From Rhodospirillales bacterium (lineage in GTDB: Bacteria; Pseudomonadota; Alphaproteobacteria; Acetobacterales; Acetobacteraceae): DNA of 10,529 bases. The stretch's first letter is position 1, and the number at the start of each line of letters is the position of its first letter. The DNA is taken from the NCBI GenBank assembly GCA_903644035.1, contig CAHJXG010000410.1, positions 1-10,529 of the forward strand. The letters run 5' to 3'. Both the position numbers and the translations under genes were made by a program. Below are positions 1 to 6,357 of the stretch, one piece after another. Below the pieces are notes generated by a model. The model made no database searches. It saw only the letters and a list, made by a program, of their open reading frames with translations, and was not told the origin of the DNA.

Positions 1-55
1 CCAAGCCCGCCGCCGCCAGGTCCGCCCGCCAGCCGGCCGCCGCGCGCAGGCGCAT
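1..55 (-). CDS. Possible 5' end of an unidentified gene, cut by the window edge
   Basis: After the stop of the hydroxyacid dehydrogenase on the minus strand, an ATG at 55-53 opens a frame of 18 codons (beginning MRLRAAAGWRADLAAAGL) that runs off the left edge without a stop. An in-frame GTG lies at 70-68, and another ATG in a different frame at 59-57. A purine stretch (AAGGG) lies upstream, but its spacing to the ATG at 55 is long. The amino-acid composition is plausible for a start in this GC-rich genome, and the 26-base gap to the preceding stop would fit co-transcription. It is too short to assign a family, and chance is a real alternative. Confidence 0.3.
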   Translation of the reverse strand, partial: MRLRAAAGWRADLAAAGL

Positions 56-81
56 CCATGGCCCAGCCACGCCCTTGCTGA

Positions 82-1029
82 TCACACCTGCACCAGGCAC
101 CCGGCCGGCACCGGGTCGCCGCGCAGCACGGCGACGATGCACTCGGCCGCCATCACGCCCATGTTCACCAGGCTGCCGTCCGTCACGCCCGCGACGTGCG
201 GGGTGCAGATCACGCGCGGGTGGCGGCGCAGGGGGTGGCGGTCGGGCGGCGGCTCGTCCTCGAACACGTCAAGCCCGGCGCCGGCCAGGTGCCCGGCTTC
301 CAGCGCTTCCAGCAGCGCGGCCTCGTCGATCAGGCCGCCGCGGGCGGTGTTGAGCACGATGGCGCCGGGCGGCAAGGCGGCCAGCTCCTTGGCGCCGATC
401 AGGTGCCGGGTGGCCGGGAGCAGAGGCAAGTGCAGGGACAGCACGTCCGAGCGCGCCAGCAGGGCGTGCAGGTCCGCCGCCGGAGCGATGCCTTCGCCGT
501 CCGGCATGGCCGGGTCGTAGGCCGCGACCGCCATCCCGAACGCCGCCCCCAAGCGCGCCACGGCCTGCCCGATGGCGCCGCAGCCGACCAGGCCCAGCCG
601 AAGCCCGGCCACGTCCCTGACCTTGGTCTCCGCCTTGCGCCAGGCGCCGCCCGCCACCTGGGCCGACAGCAGCGGCAGGTCCTTGGCCAGGGCCAGCAGC
701 AGCGCCATGGCGTGCTCGGCCACGGCCTGCGTGTTGGAACCCGGCGCACGGGTGACGACGATGCCGCGGCGCTGCGCCTCGGCCACGTCCACGTCGTCCA
801 CGCCCACGCCGTGGCGGGCGATGACGCGCAGGCCCGGCGCCGCGTCCATCACCGCCGCCGTGACCGGCCCCTGACGGGACAGGATGGCCTGTGGCTGGAC
901 CGCCGCCGCGAGCGCCGCCACGTCCGCCGCAGACGGGAACGGGGCCATGTAGTGCAAGGTGGCGCCCACCGCCTCGATCAAGGCGACCGCCGCCGGCGCG
1001 AGGCGGGGCGCGGTCATGATCACATGCAT
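82..1029 (-). CDS. D-2-hydroxyacid dehydrogenase, phosphoglycerate dehydrogenase-like, NAD-binding
   Basis: This 315-residue protein belongs to the D-isomer-specific 2-hydroxyacid dehydrogenases, cytosolic NAD(P)-dependent enzymes that interconvert 2-keto acids and D-2-hydroxy acids. Visible landmarks: a substrate-loop motif GVGVDD (74-79; the family often has N at the last position), the Rossmann signature GCGAIG (149-154) followed by an acidic residue D172 that favours NAD over NADP, and the catalytic triad R230 (in NTARGG), E259 (in DVFEDEP) and H278 (in TPHVAG). The R-to-E and E-to-H spacings are those of phosphoglycerate dehydrogenases. It lacks the C-terminal ACT domain of biosynthetic SerA, so a catabolic or keto-acid role is more likely, but the substrate cannot be read from sequence. 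The start is ATG at 1029; ATG at 1017 is an alternative, and neither has a clear ribosome site. It lies 48 bases after the olsB-like stop and may share its transcript. Confidence 0.92.
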   Translation of the reverse strand: MHVIMTAPRLAPAAVALIEAVGATLHYMAPFPSAADVAALAAAVQPQAILSRQGPVTAAVMDAAPGLRVIARHGVGVDDVDVAEAQRRGIVVTRAPGSNTQAVAEHAMALLLALAKDLPLLSAQVAGGAWRKAETKVRDVAGLRLGLVGCGAIGQAVARLGAAFGMAVAAYDPAMPDGEGIAPAADLHALLARSDVLSLHLPLLPATRHLIGAKELAALPPGAIVLNTARGGLIDEAALLEALEAGHLAGAGLDVFEDEPPPDRHPLRRHPRVICTPHVAGVTDGSLVNMGVMAAECIVAVLRGDPVPAGCLVQV

Positions 1030-1077
1030 CGAGGCTGGTCCGAATCGGGTTGCGGGCGCCGGGTCGAGCGAGAGGCG

Positions 1078-1911
1078 TCAGTCCGGCAGGTCACGGCTTT
1101 GACGCTCGTAGTGCCTGAAGTACTTGTCGGTGATCATGTCGGTCTTCACGATGATGGCGACATCGGTCGTGTTGAACTGCGAATCGACCACCGCGCCGTC
1201 GCCGACGAACGCGCCCACCCGCAGGTAGCCCTTGATCAGCGGCGGCAGCATCTGGTTGGCGCGGCGGGGGTCGATGTGGGCCGGGTCGAGCCGGCGCATG
1301 TCGATGTAGCGTTCCCGCCGTGCCCGGGGACGCAGGGCCGGCGGCGCGAGATGGTGGCCATACAGGTAGGTCAGCTCGGTCGCCAGCGCGTCCGGGTCGG
1401 TGCCGGTCAGGCTGGCGCAGCCGAACAGCAGCTCGATCTGGTGATGGAACACGTAGGCGGCGATGCCGCGCCACAGCAGCTGCATCACCGCCCGGCCGCG
1501 ATACCGGGCATCGACGCAGGATCGCCCGAGTTCCAGGATTTGGCCGGGGAAGCCGGTGATCGGCGCGATGTCGTATTCGGTCGCCGAGTAGAAGCAGCCG
1601 ATGGCGTCGGCGCCGGCCTGCTGGATCAACCGGTATGTGCCGACAACCCCCTCCGGACCCGGCCCGATCTCGTGGTCGATGACCAGCAGATGATCGGCCA
1701 CGGCGTCATAGGCGTCCTGGTCGCGCTGCGTGCGCCGCGTGGCCGGGTCAGGCGTCGCGCCCATCTCCTCGAAGAAGATGCGGTAGCGGAGGGCCAGGGC
1801 GGCATCGACCTCGCTCCGAGTCGAGGCGATGCGAACGCCGAGGTTGCCGGCGCGCAATTCTGCTAGACCTTCGATGCCGGACGGAACCTGCAGCGGCCTC
1901 AGGTCTGTCAT
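1078..1911 (-). CDS. olsB: OlsB-like GNAT-fold N-acyltransferase (putative ornithine acyl-ACP N-acyltransferase)
   Basis: A 277-residue protein of the OlsB/'putative hemolysin' acyltransferase family. The known role of OlsB is to move a 3-hydroxyacyl group from acyl-carrier protein to the alpha-amino group of ornithine, the first step of ornithine-lipid synthesis at the inner membrane. Landmarks: LRYRIFFEEMGA near 41-52, the core ELGRSCVDARYRGR (127-140) with the acyl-donor-binding region, and a C-terminal LPPLIKGYLRVGAFVGDGA block (222-240) followed by FNTTDV. These blocks, and a length near 270-280, fit OlsB better than small-molecule GNATs. ATG at 1911 is chosen because homology-like sequence begins soon after it; an ATG at 1932 is also in frame, and the frame stays open up to 2043. 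No strong ribosome site is seen. The partner O-acyltransferase (OlsA) is not adjacent, but a PlsC-type gene lies at 8996-9934. A role for ornithine lipids specifically is inferred from family membership. Confidence 0.82.
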   Translation of the reverse strand: MTDLRPLQVPSGIEGLAELRAGNLGVRIASTRSEVDAALALRYRIFFEEMGATPDPATRRTQRDQDAYDAVADHLLVIDHEIGPGPEGVVGTYRLIQQAGADAIGCFYSATEYDIAPITGFPGQILELGRSCVDARYRGRAVMQLLWRGIAAYVFHHQIELLFGCASLTGTDPDALATELTYLYGHHLAPPALRPRARRERYIDMRRLDPAHIDPRRANQMLPPLIKGYLRVGAFVGDGAVVDSQFNTTDVAIIVKTDMITDKYFRHYERQSRDLPD

Positions 1912-2357
1912 AAGGCTGGCCCCATCACGCATCCACGCTGGAGGGGAAGATCCATCAGCCAAACGCTCTGCAGAGGGGCTTTGGCGAAACCGCGATCCGC
2001 CCCGACGCCTGCGTCGGTGCGGGCGCACCCTGCCGCGAGACACCCGGACGGCGGCGCGCGCCGGCCCTGGAGCGCTGCGCAGCCCCTCTCAACATGGCGA
2101 CAAGGCCCACGCGCACGGGTGCTGGCGCAAATCGAAGCTGCCGCCGGCCGGCTGGCCCTGGGACACGATCGGCCAACTCCGTCATCCGTACCACGGCTCC
2201 CCGCGTAGCCGATGTAGGCGCCGCCTGTCGAATCCAGACGCTCAGTCCGCCCGGCTCAAGCATCATTTGCACAAACAGGGTCGCCCGCATGGACGATGCT
2301 GCTCGTTACCACCATCGCGAAAGCGTGCTGCTTGAGCCAAAGCGTACAGAACATACG
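1912..2357. other. Gene-free, palindrome-rich gap between mucR and olsB
   Basis: No frame in this 446-base stretch shows recognisable protein sequence. A 111-codon minus-strand frame (1955-2290) is open but Arg/Pro/Ala-rich with no domain. The gap holds several exact palindromes: CTCTGCAGAG (1966-1975), GGCGCGCGCC (2053-2062), GCCGGCCGGC (2143-2152) and the near-palindrome CCGACGC-CT-GCGTCGG (2002-2017). It also holds two spaced inverted repeats, AGAGGGGCT (1972-1980) against AGCCCCTCT (2081-2089), and GGCTCAAGCA (2253-2262) against TGCTTGAGCC (2329-2338). It may contain the 3' end of the mucR transcript, the olsB promoter, or a decayed element. Confidence 0.6.
2253..2338. repeat. 10-bp perfect inverted repeat 3' of mucR, 66-base spacer
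   Basis: GGCTCAAGCA at 2253-2262 is the exact reverse complement of TGCTTGAGCC at 2329-2338. On the mucR transcript the first arm begins about 20 bases after the stop codon. The 66-base spacer contains a smaller interrupted inverted repeat (CGATG with CATCG). There is no U-tract directly after the second arm, so it is not a standard intrinsic terminator. It could close a long 3'-UTR stem or be the remnant ends of a small element. Confidence 0.5.
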
Positions 2358-2765
2358 TTAGCGTGCGCGCGGCTTCGTGCCGAGGCCGATCTTCTTGGCA
2401 AGCGACGAGCGATGCCGCGCGTAGTTCGGCGCCACCATCGGATAATCCGGCGGCAGTTGCCATTTCTCCCGATACTGCTCCGGCGTCATGTTGTAAGATG
2501 TCTTCAAATGGCGCTTGAGCATCTTCAGCTTCTTCCCATCCTCCAGACAGATGATATGGTCGGGAAATACCGATTTCTTGACCGGCACGGCTGGCTGCTG
2601 CTTGTCGGGGACAACCGGTTCCTTTCCGACTCCGGCCAGAGTGCGATAGACCTCCTGGATCAGGTTGGGCAACGCATCAGGCGCCACCGAGTTGTTGGAC
2701 ACATGAGCCGAGACAATCTGGGCTGTCAGCCCAAGAACGTCCGAGTTAGCTGCCGCTTCGACCAT
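2358..2765 (-). CDS. mucR: MucR/Ros-family transcriptional regulator
   Basis: A 135-residue member of the Ros/MucR family, alphaproteobacterial DNA-binding proteins with a prokaryotic zinc-finger fold that bind AT-rich sites and often repress their own gene and envelope or surface genes. The N-terminal half (about 1-60) matches the oligomerisation region in position. The DNA-binding half shows the family core: IICLEDGKKLKMLKRHL, then NMTPEQYREKW and DYPMVAPNYA. The Ros zinc ligands are C-x2-D-x9-H-x4-H; here C73, D76 and H86 are present, but the fourth position is Y91, so the domain may fold without zinc or use another ligand, as known for some Mesorhizobium homologues. The ATG at 2765 has a good ribosome site, AAGGGG about 6 bases upstream. 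It is divergent from the TusA-family gene across a very AT-rich 82-base spacer, which suggests autoregulation there. Codon use is less GC-rich than in the neighbours. Confidence 0.93.
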   Translation of the reverse strand: MVEAAANSDVLGLTAQIVSAHVSNNSVAPDALPNLIQEVYRTLAGVGKEPVVPDKQQPAVPVKKSVFPDHIICLEDGKKLKMLKRHLKTSYNMTPEQYREKWQLPPDYPMVAPNYARHRSSLAKKIGLGTKPRAR

Positions 2766-2796
2766 AAGGAACCCCTTCGTTGCATAAGTAGTAAGG

Positions 2797-2826
2797 CATA
2801 TACGGTTTTACCTCGTCACTTCGCAA
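2797..2826 (-). promoter_or_regulatory. Candidate mucR promoter in the divergent spacer
   Basis: Read on the minus strand, TTGCGA (2826-2821) and TATATG (2802-2797) are separated by 18 bases and match the sigma-70 boxes at four of six positions each. They would start transcription about 25 bases upstream of the mucR ATG. The spacer is strikingly AT-rich (26 G+C of 60 in 2761-2820) and contains several T-n-A steps of the kind MucR proteins bind, so autoregulation is a reasonable inference. The match is weak and untested. Confidence 0.35.
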
Positions 2827-2847
2827 TAGAGGACTTGTAAAATAAAA

Positions 2848-3144
2848 ATGGGGGCAATCACGCTGGACGAAATGCAGCCGGCACGACCGATAGATCAGCA
2901 TCTGGACATCACCCGCGAGGTTTGCCCTATGACCTATGTCCGCACCCGCCTCGCTCTTGACCGACTAATACCTGGACAAATGTTAATGGTTCGTCTCCGC
3001 GGAGAGGAACCGCGCCGCAATGTTCCACGGACTGCCATCGAGCAGGGGCATGTTGTAGTAAGCCAAAAAGATAACTCAGACGGAACGACTGACTTGCTGC
3101 TGCGCCGCGGGCCGCATCGACCGGCCTCACCCTCCCGCCCTTAG
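2848..3144 (+). CDS. TusA-family sulfurtransferase-like protein (SirA/YeeD fold)
   Basis: A 98-residue small protein with the TusA fold. Family members carry persulfide sulfur on a single Cys in a Cys-Pro motif, for example in the relay to 2-thiouridine in tRNA or in molybdenum-cofactor and sulfur metabolism. The motif is C26-P27 in REVCPMTYVRTRLALDRL, followed by a helix and PGQMLMVRLRGEEPRRNVPRTA, which gives the expected beta-alpha-beta-alpha order. The Cys-Pro is followed by Met-Thr rather than the Glu-Pro of E. coli TusA, so it belongs to another subgroup and its partner is unknown. The start may be ATG 2848 or, better placed behind GGACGAA, ATG 2872 (residue 9). It is the only interior plus-strand gene, divergent from mucR and ending 7 bases before the rimI stop. 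Its sequence is AT-richer than the neighbours, like mucR. The short Pro/Arg-rich tail after residue 88 looks non-domain. Confidence 0.8.
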   Translation: MGAITLDEMQPARPIDQHLDITREVCPMTYVRTRLALDRLIPGQMLMVRLRGEEPRRNVPRTAIEQGHVVVSQKDNSDGTTDLLLRRGPHRPASPSRP

Positions 3145-3151
3145 GCAGGGG

Positions 3152-3583
3152 CTACAACGGCCGCCGCAGCACGAGCGCGTCGTCTCCGCCGGGATAGTAG
3201 CCGTTCCGGCGGCCGACCACGGCAAAGGACGCCGCCGCGTAGAGCGCACGCGCCGGGGCGTTGCCAGACGCGACCTCCAGGAACGCGGCCGTGGCGCCAC
3301 GCTGCCGTGCCGTGACCATGGCCTGCTCCAGCAACGCCCGCCCGAGGCCATGCCCTTGCACCGTGGGGTCCACTGCCAGGGTCAGCACTTCCGCCTCATC
3401 GGCGGCAACCCGTGCCAGGATCATGCCACCGGCCGACGCGATCCATCCGAACGCGCCGGGCAGGGCAAGCTGCAAGCCGATGGCGTCAGCACCCCAGCGT
3501 TCACGAGGGGCAAAGGCGCGGCCATGCAGGAGTGCCATGGCCTTCGCATGGGCCACGGTCGCCATCACGAGCGGATCGGTCAC
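3152..3583 (-). CDS. rimI: Ribosomal protein alanine N-acetyltransferase (RimI-type GNAT)
   Basis: A 143-residue GNAT acetyltransferase. RimI uses acetyl-CoA to acetylate the N-terminal alanine of ribosomal protein S18; related proteins act more broadly. The acetyl-CoA pyrophosphate loop is VDPTVQGHGLG (71-81, Q/R-x-x-G-x-G type). E103 (in FLEV), N108 and Y115 (in ARALY) fall at the positions of the catalytic base and acid described for Salmonella RimI, followed by the typical GRRNGYY (124-130). The GTG start at 3583 overlaps the tsaB stop in a GTGA tetranucleotide and has GGCGAG upstream, so translation is probably coupled. The open frame continues far upstream (to 3886), but that part only overlaps tsaB. 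The tsaB-rimI pairing is a common bacterial arrangement that supports the call. It ends convergently with the TusA-family gene. Confidence 0.9.
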   Translation of the reverse strand: MTDPLVMATVAHAKAMALLHGRAFAPRERWGADAIGLQLALPGAFGWIASAGGMILARVAADEAEVLTLAVDPTVQGHGLGRALLEQAMVTARQRGATAAFLEVASGNAPARALYAAASFAVVGRRNGYYPGGDDALVLRRPL

Positions 3584-4236
3584 GACGATCTCGCCGGGCG
3601 CGCGTCCGGTGGGTCGACGTACAGCGGTTGGACCGGGCGACGCTCCAGTCCCATGCTCACCCGGCAGCGGGCCGCCATCGCCACGCCGGCGGGCGTGGGC
3701 ATCCGTCCCGGAAGCAGGAGGACATCCGCGCCGCGGGCCGCAAGCCGGGACGCGACGGCAACCGCGGCATCCCCGGCCAGCGACACCGGGCCGGACGGGT
3801 TCGGCAGCATGTCGAGCGACACTGTCGTCACGCCGCGTCCGCGATCCAGGAACACACGGCCGCGGCGGGTATCGACCGCCACCCACTGCTCGCGCCCGTG
3901 ATCCGGAACGGCCAGAGCCTCGCCGACCGTGACGCCGACCAAGAGCAGCTTGGCCGAGATCGCGACACCATGCGCGAACGACAAGGCGGCGCGGATGCCG
4001 GTGAAACTTCCCGGCCCGATCGTCACGCCCACCATCGTCAGCTGAGCGGGCGCGATCCCCACCTGCGACAGCACCGCCCGGGCCATCGCGGGAAGCGCCG
4101 CGACCTGGCCCCGCGCACCGACCGCACGACGTTCCGCCAGCACGCCATCCGGACCCACCACCCCGGCGGAGCAGCCGGACAGCGCTGCGTCCAACGCAAG
4201 CACGAGGCTGCGTTCAGGGCCGACAGCGAGCCTCAT
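3580..4236 (-). CDS. tsaB: tRNA t6A37 biosynthesis protein TsaB
   Basis: A 218-residue TsaB (YeaZ), the ASKHA-fold partner that dimerises with TsaD and, with TsaE, transfers threonylcarbamoyl to A37 of tRNAs decoding ANN codons. It has lost catalysis itself and serves as scaffold. Seen: an N-terminal ATPase-fold strand VLALDAA (12-18), the hallmark GPGSFTGIRAALSFAHGVA (74-92), and the conserved C-terminal QPLYVDPPDAR (203-212). Length is close to the E. coli protein. ATG at 4236 is preferred; a TTG at 4245 lies three codons upstream in the same frame. It overlaps rimI by 4 bases, and 111 bases separate it from the nfu-like gene upstream. tsaD and tsaE are not in this window. Confidence 0.93.
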   Translation of the reverse strand: MRLAVGPERSLVLALDAALSGCSAGVVGPDGVLAERRAVGARGQVAALPAMARAVLSQVGIAPAQLTMVGVTIGPGSFTGIRAALSFAHGVAISAKLLLVGVTVGEALAVPDHGREQWVAVDTRRGRVFLDRGRGVTTVSLDMLPNPSGPVSLAGDAAVAVASRLAARGADVLLLPGRMPTPAGVAMAARCRVSMGLERRPVQPLYVDPPDARPARSS

Positions 4237-4347
4237 CGGACTCAATGATCAGGCTGCCCACCCCTTACGCGTGCAGGACCGCCGAACGGCGTGGACGGCT
4301 GGCGGAGGCCGCATGTCCGGGCGGGATTGCCGGAAGCAGGGGGTGCG

Positions 4348-4905
4348 TCAGGCCTCGACCTGCTCGACCGAGGTGACCTCCGGCACGTAGTGCCGCAGCA
4401 TGTTCTCGATGCCGTGCTTCAGGGTGGCGCTGGAGGACGGACAGCCGCTGCAGGCGCCCTGCATGTGCAGGCGCACCACGCCCTCGCGGTAGCCGCGGAA
4501 CACGATGTCGCCGCCGTCGCTGGCGACGGCCGGACGCACGCGGGTGTCGAGCAGCTCCTTGATCTGATCGACGATCTCCTGGTCTTCGGGCGACACGTCC
4601 TCGTCCACCACCGCGCCCAGGCCCTCGATCACCGGGCGGCCGGCGACGAAATGCTCCATGATCGCGCCGAGCACCTGGGGCCGCAGCGCCTGCCATTCGG
4701 CGATGTCGGACTTGGTGATGGTGATGAAGTCGCCGCCCAGGAACACGCGGGCCACGCCGGGCAGGGCGAACAGCGCGGTGGCGAGCGGGCTGCGGCCCGC
4801 CGTGTCCGGCCCGGCGAAATCGGCGGTGCCGTCGCCCATCACGTCGCGCCCGGGCAGGAACTTGAGCGTGGCCGGGTTCGGGGTGCCTTCGGTTTCGATG
4901 AACAT
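4348..4905 (-). CDS. NifU-like/NfuA iron-sulfur cluster scaffold protein
   Basis: A 185-residue Nfu protein, a carrier that binds a [4Fe-4S] cluster between subunits and hands it to client enzymes. Two domains are visible: an N-terminal Nfu_N domain (1 to about 88, beginning MFIETEGTPNPATLKFLPG, with FITITKS) and the NifU C-terminal domain (about 108-180) containing the cluster motif GACSGCPSS with C152 and C155. This two-domain form is typical of alphaproteobacteria and mitochondrial NFU1, and unlike E. coli NfuA, whose N-domain is A-type-like. The ATG at 4905 has a strong ribosome site, GAGG about 9 bases upstream, which decides the start over the in-frame ATG at 4980. In E. coli NfuA serves MiaB and lipoyl synthase; miaB lies five genes upstream here, so supply to MiaB is a plausible inference. 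Confidence 0.93.
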   Translation of the reverse strand: MFIETEGTPNPATLKFLPGRDVMGDGTADFAGPDTAGRSPLATALFALPGVARVFLGGDFITITKSDIAEWQALRPQVLGAIMEHFVAGRPVIEGLGAVVDEDVSPEDQEIVDQIKELLDTRVRPAVASDGGDIVFRGYREGVVRLHMQGACSGCPSSSATLKHGIENMLRHYVPEVTSVEQVEA

Positions 4906-5017
4906 GATCTCTACCTCGAAAATGCGGACTGCTCGGGTCCAGATATCAGCAGATGTGGCCGGAAGAGGGCTGCGGTGCAAGGGCCGAGGCGTGTCTCAAG
5001 TGTGGCCCCACGGCCGC

Positions 5018-5896
5018 CTACTCCGCCGCCTGCTGCACCGGACGCCGTGCCCGGAGGCGGCGAATCCGGCGCGCGTCGGCGTCCAGGATGCGGAACTCGA
5101 GCCCAGAGGCATGGCTGATCACCTCGCCACGCGCCGGCACCCGCCCCGCCAGGGTGAACACCAAGCCGCCCACGGTGTCGATGTCGGCCTCCCGCTCGTC
5201 TTCCGTCAGGGTCTGCCCGAGCCGGATTTCGAAATCCTCGATCGACAGCCGGGCGTCGAGGTCGAGCGCGCCGTCCGGGCGTTCGACGATCATCGGACCC
5301 TCGACCTCATCGTGCTCATCGGCGATGTCGCCGACGATCTCCTCCACCAGGTCCTCGATGGTGAGCAGGCCGTCGATGCCGCCATACTCGTCCACCACGA
5401 GCGCCAGGTGCATCCGCGCCTGGCGCATCTGCAGCAGCAGGTCCAAGACCGGGATCTGCGGCGCGACCATCAGCGGCAGGCGCAGCAGGGCCTCCAGGTT
5501 GAACGCGTCGGGACGGCCGACATAGGCGAACACGTCCTTGATGTGGACCATGCCCACGATCTCGTCCAGCTGCTCGCGATACACCGGCAGGCGCGAATGG
5601 CCTTCCCGGCGGATCTGGTCCAGCGCCTGTTCCAAGGTGACATCGACCGGCATGGCGACGATGTCGGCCCGGGGCACCATCACGTCGTCGGCCGACTTGC
5701 CGCGAAGGCGCAGCACGTTGGCGATCAGCGCCCGTTCCTGACGGTCGAGCTCCGGCACGGTGCCGTTGGTCTGGCTGTCATCGGCGGATTGCTGGACCAG
5801 CTCGGCGATGCTTTCCCGCACGTTGTGCTCGGGCTGGCGTCCGCGCAGCCGCTGCCGCACCCGGTTCAGGAAGGTGCGCTGTTGAGACGCGCTCAT
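5018..5896 (-). CDS. CorC/HlyC-type CBS-domain protein (soluble form)
   Basis: A 292-residue CBS-pair protein of the CorC/TlyC 'hemolysin' group. Features: the family start of the CBS region [13 protein letters not shown] (71-83), SRLPVY (101-106), IVGMVHIKD (113-121), the second CBS ending in [26 protein letters not shown] (166-191), then the CorC_HlyC domain (about 200-283) with the typical [15 protein letters not shown] (240-254). No membrane segment or DUF21 domain is present, so it matches the short cytosolic form; E. coli CorC is linked to magnesium/cobalt efflux through CorA, and the 'hemolysin' label is historical. The ATG at 5896 overlaps the ybeY stop as ATGA, so translation is probably coupled. 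In many proteobacteria lnt follows corC; here it does not, and the next gene is the nfu-like gene after 112 bases. Confidence 0.92.
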   Translation of the reverse strand: MSASQQRTFLNRVRQRLRGRQPEHNVRESIAELVQQSADDSQTNGTVPELDRQERALIANVLRLRGKSADDVMVPRADIVAMPVDVTLEQALDQIRREGHSRLPVYREQLDEIVGMVHIKDVFAYVGRPDAFNLEALLRLPLMVAPQIPVLDLLLQMRQARMHLALVVDEYGGIDGLLTIEDLVEEIVGDIADEHDEVEGPMIVERPDGALDLDARLSIEDFEIRLGQTLTEDEREADIDTVGGLVFTLAGRVPARGEVISHASGLEFRILDADARRIRRLRARRPVQQAAE

Positions 5897-6357
5897 GCCG
5901 GGCGCCGCGCCGCGCGCCACGGATCGGGCACGCCCATGCGGCGCAGCAGCCGGGTCTCCGTCATCTCCATGCGCCGGGCGTCGCCGGGCAGGCTGTGGTC
6001 GTGGCCTCGCAGGTGCAGCGCGCCGTGCACGACGAGATGCGCCAGGTGATGCGCCGGCCGTCGCCCGGCGGCCCGGGCCTCCCGCCGCACGACGCCCAGG
6101 GCCAGGACGATGTCTCCGCTGTCGAAGGTCAGCACGTTGGTCGGCTTGTTCTGGCCGCGGTGCCGCGCGTTCAGGCGCTTGACCATCCGGTCGGACGCGA
6201 GGACCACGGCCCCGGCTCCCCCGGCGGCCCGCACGGCCCGGGCGGCGACCGCTTCGGCATGGGGCGCGAACCGCCGCCACCGGGGATCCGCCATGACGAT
6301 GGCGGGATCAAGGGTAAGCCCCGCCGAAGCGGGGCCGCGTCTGCTGTCAGGGTCCAT
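5893..6357 (-). CDS. ybeY: Endoribonuclease YbeY (rRNA maturation)
   Basis: A 154-residue YbeY, the zinc-dependent single-strand endoribonuclease needed for 16S rRNA 3' maturation and ribosome quality control. The zinc motif H-x3-H-x5-H is complete: H111, H115, H121 in [13 protein letters not shown]. The conserved loop [17 protein letters not shown] (62-78) carries the catalytic-site arginine (R67). The segment between this loop and GDIV is short, making it a compact form. The ATG at 6357 overlaps the end of phoH by 11 bases and has AGGA 5 bases upstream. The first beta-strand ([13 protein letters not shown], 15-27) lies just after a strong hairpin in the message (6318-6335). The phoH-ybeY-corC order is conserved in proteobacteria and strengthens the assignment. 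Confidence 0.95.
   Translation of the reverse strand: MDPDSRRGPASAGLTLDPAIVMADPRWRRFAPHAEAVAARAVRAAGGAGAVVLASDRMVKRLNARHRGQNKPTNVLTFDSGDIVLALGVVRREARAAGRRPAHHLAHLVVHGALHLRGHDHSLPGDARRMEMTETRLLRRMGVPDPWRAARRPA
6318..6335 (-). promoter_or_regulatory. Perfect 7-bp hairpin with cUUCGg loop in the ybeY 5' coding region
   Basis: On the minus-strand message, GCCCCGC, then UUCG, then GCGGGGC form a perfect all-GC stem of seven pairs. Its loop, closed by C-G, is the exceptionally stable cUUCGg tetraloop. It starts 22 bases after the ybeY ATG and 12 bases after the phoH stop. It is not followed by a U-tract, so termination is doubtful. It could slow or gate ybeY translation, or mark an RNase processing point in the phoH-ybeY message. 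It codes for residues inside GPASAGL, a stretch with no evident family conservation. Confidence 0.6.

Noticed and set aside
196..1866. 556-codon plus-strand open frame
   Set aside because: It lies antisense to the hydroxyacid dehydrogenase and the OlsB-like gene, is Arg/Gly/His-rich without any domain, and is the usual by-product of high GC.
2221..2250. tRNA T-arm-like string (TGTCGAATCC)
   Set aside because: No matching acceptor stem, anticodon arm or D-arm could be built around it.
1955..2290. 111-codon minus-strand frame in the mucR-olsB gap
   Set aside because: No ribosome site, Arg/Pro/Ala-rich, and no recognisable motif. It could only be rescued by conservation in relatives.
2094..2840. 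248-codon plus-strand open frame
   Set aside because: Antisense to mucR, which has clear family motifs and a good ribosome site; no domain seen in this frame.
3121..3165. Bidirectional terminator between the convergent tusA-like and rimI genes
   Set aside because: Only a 4-5 bp imperfect stem (CCCT with AGGG) and no T-tract on either side.
3584..3886. N-terminal extension of rimI
   Set aside because: It is entirely inside tsaB and not GNAT-like; the GTG at 3583 with the GTGA overlap gives the normal RimI length.
5897..6280. N-terminal extension of corC upstream of 5896
   Set aside because: It overlaps ybeY and is Arg/Gly/Pro-rich; the ATG in the ATGA overlap gives the usual length of short CorC proteins.
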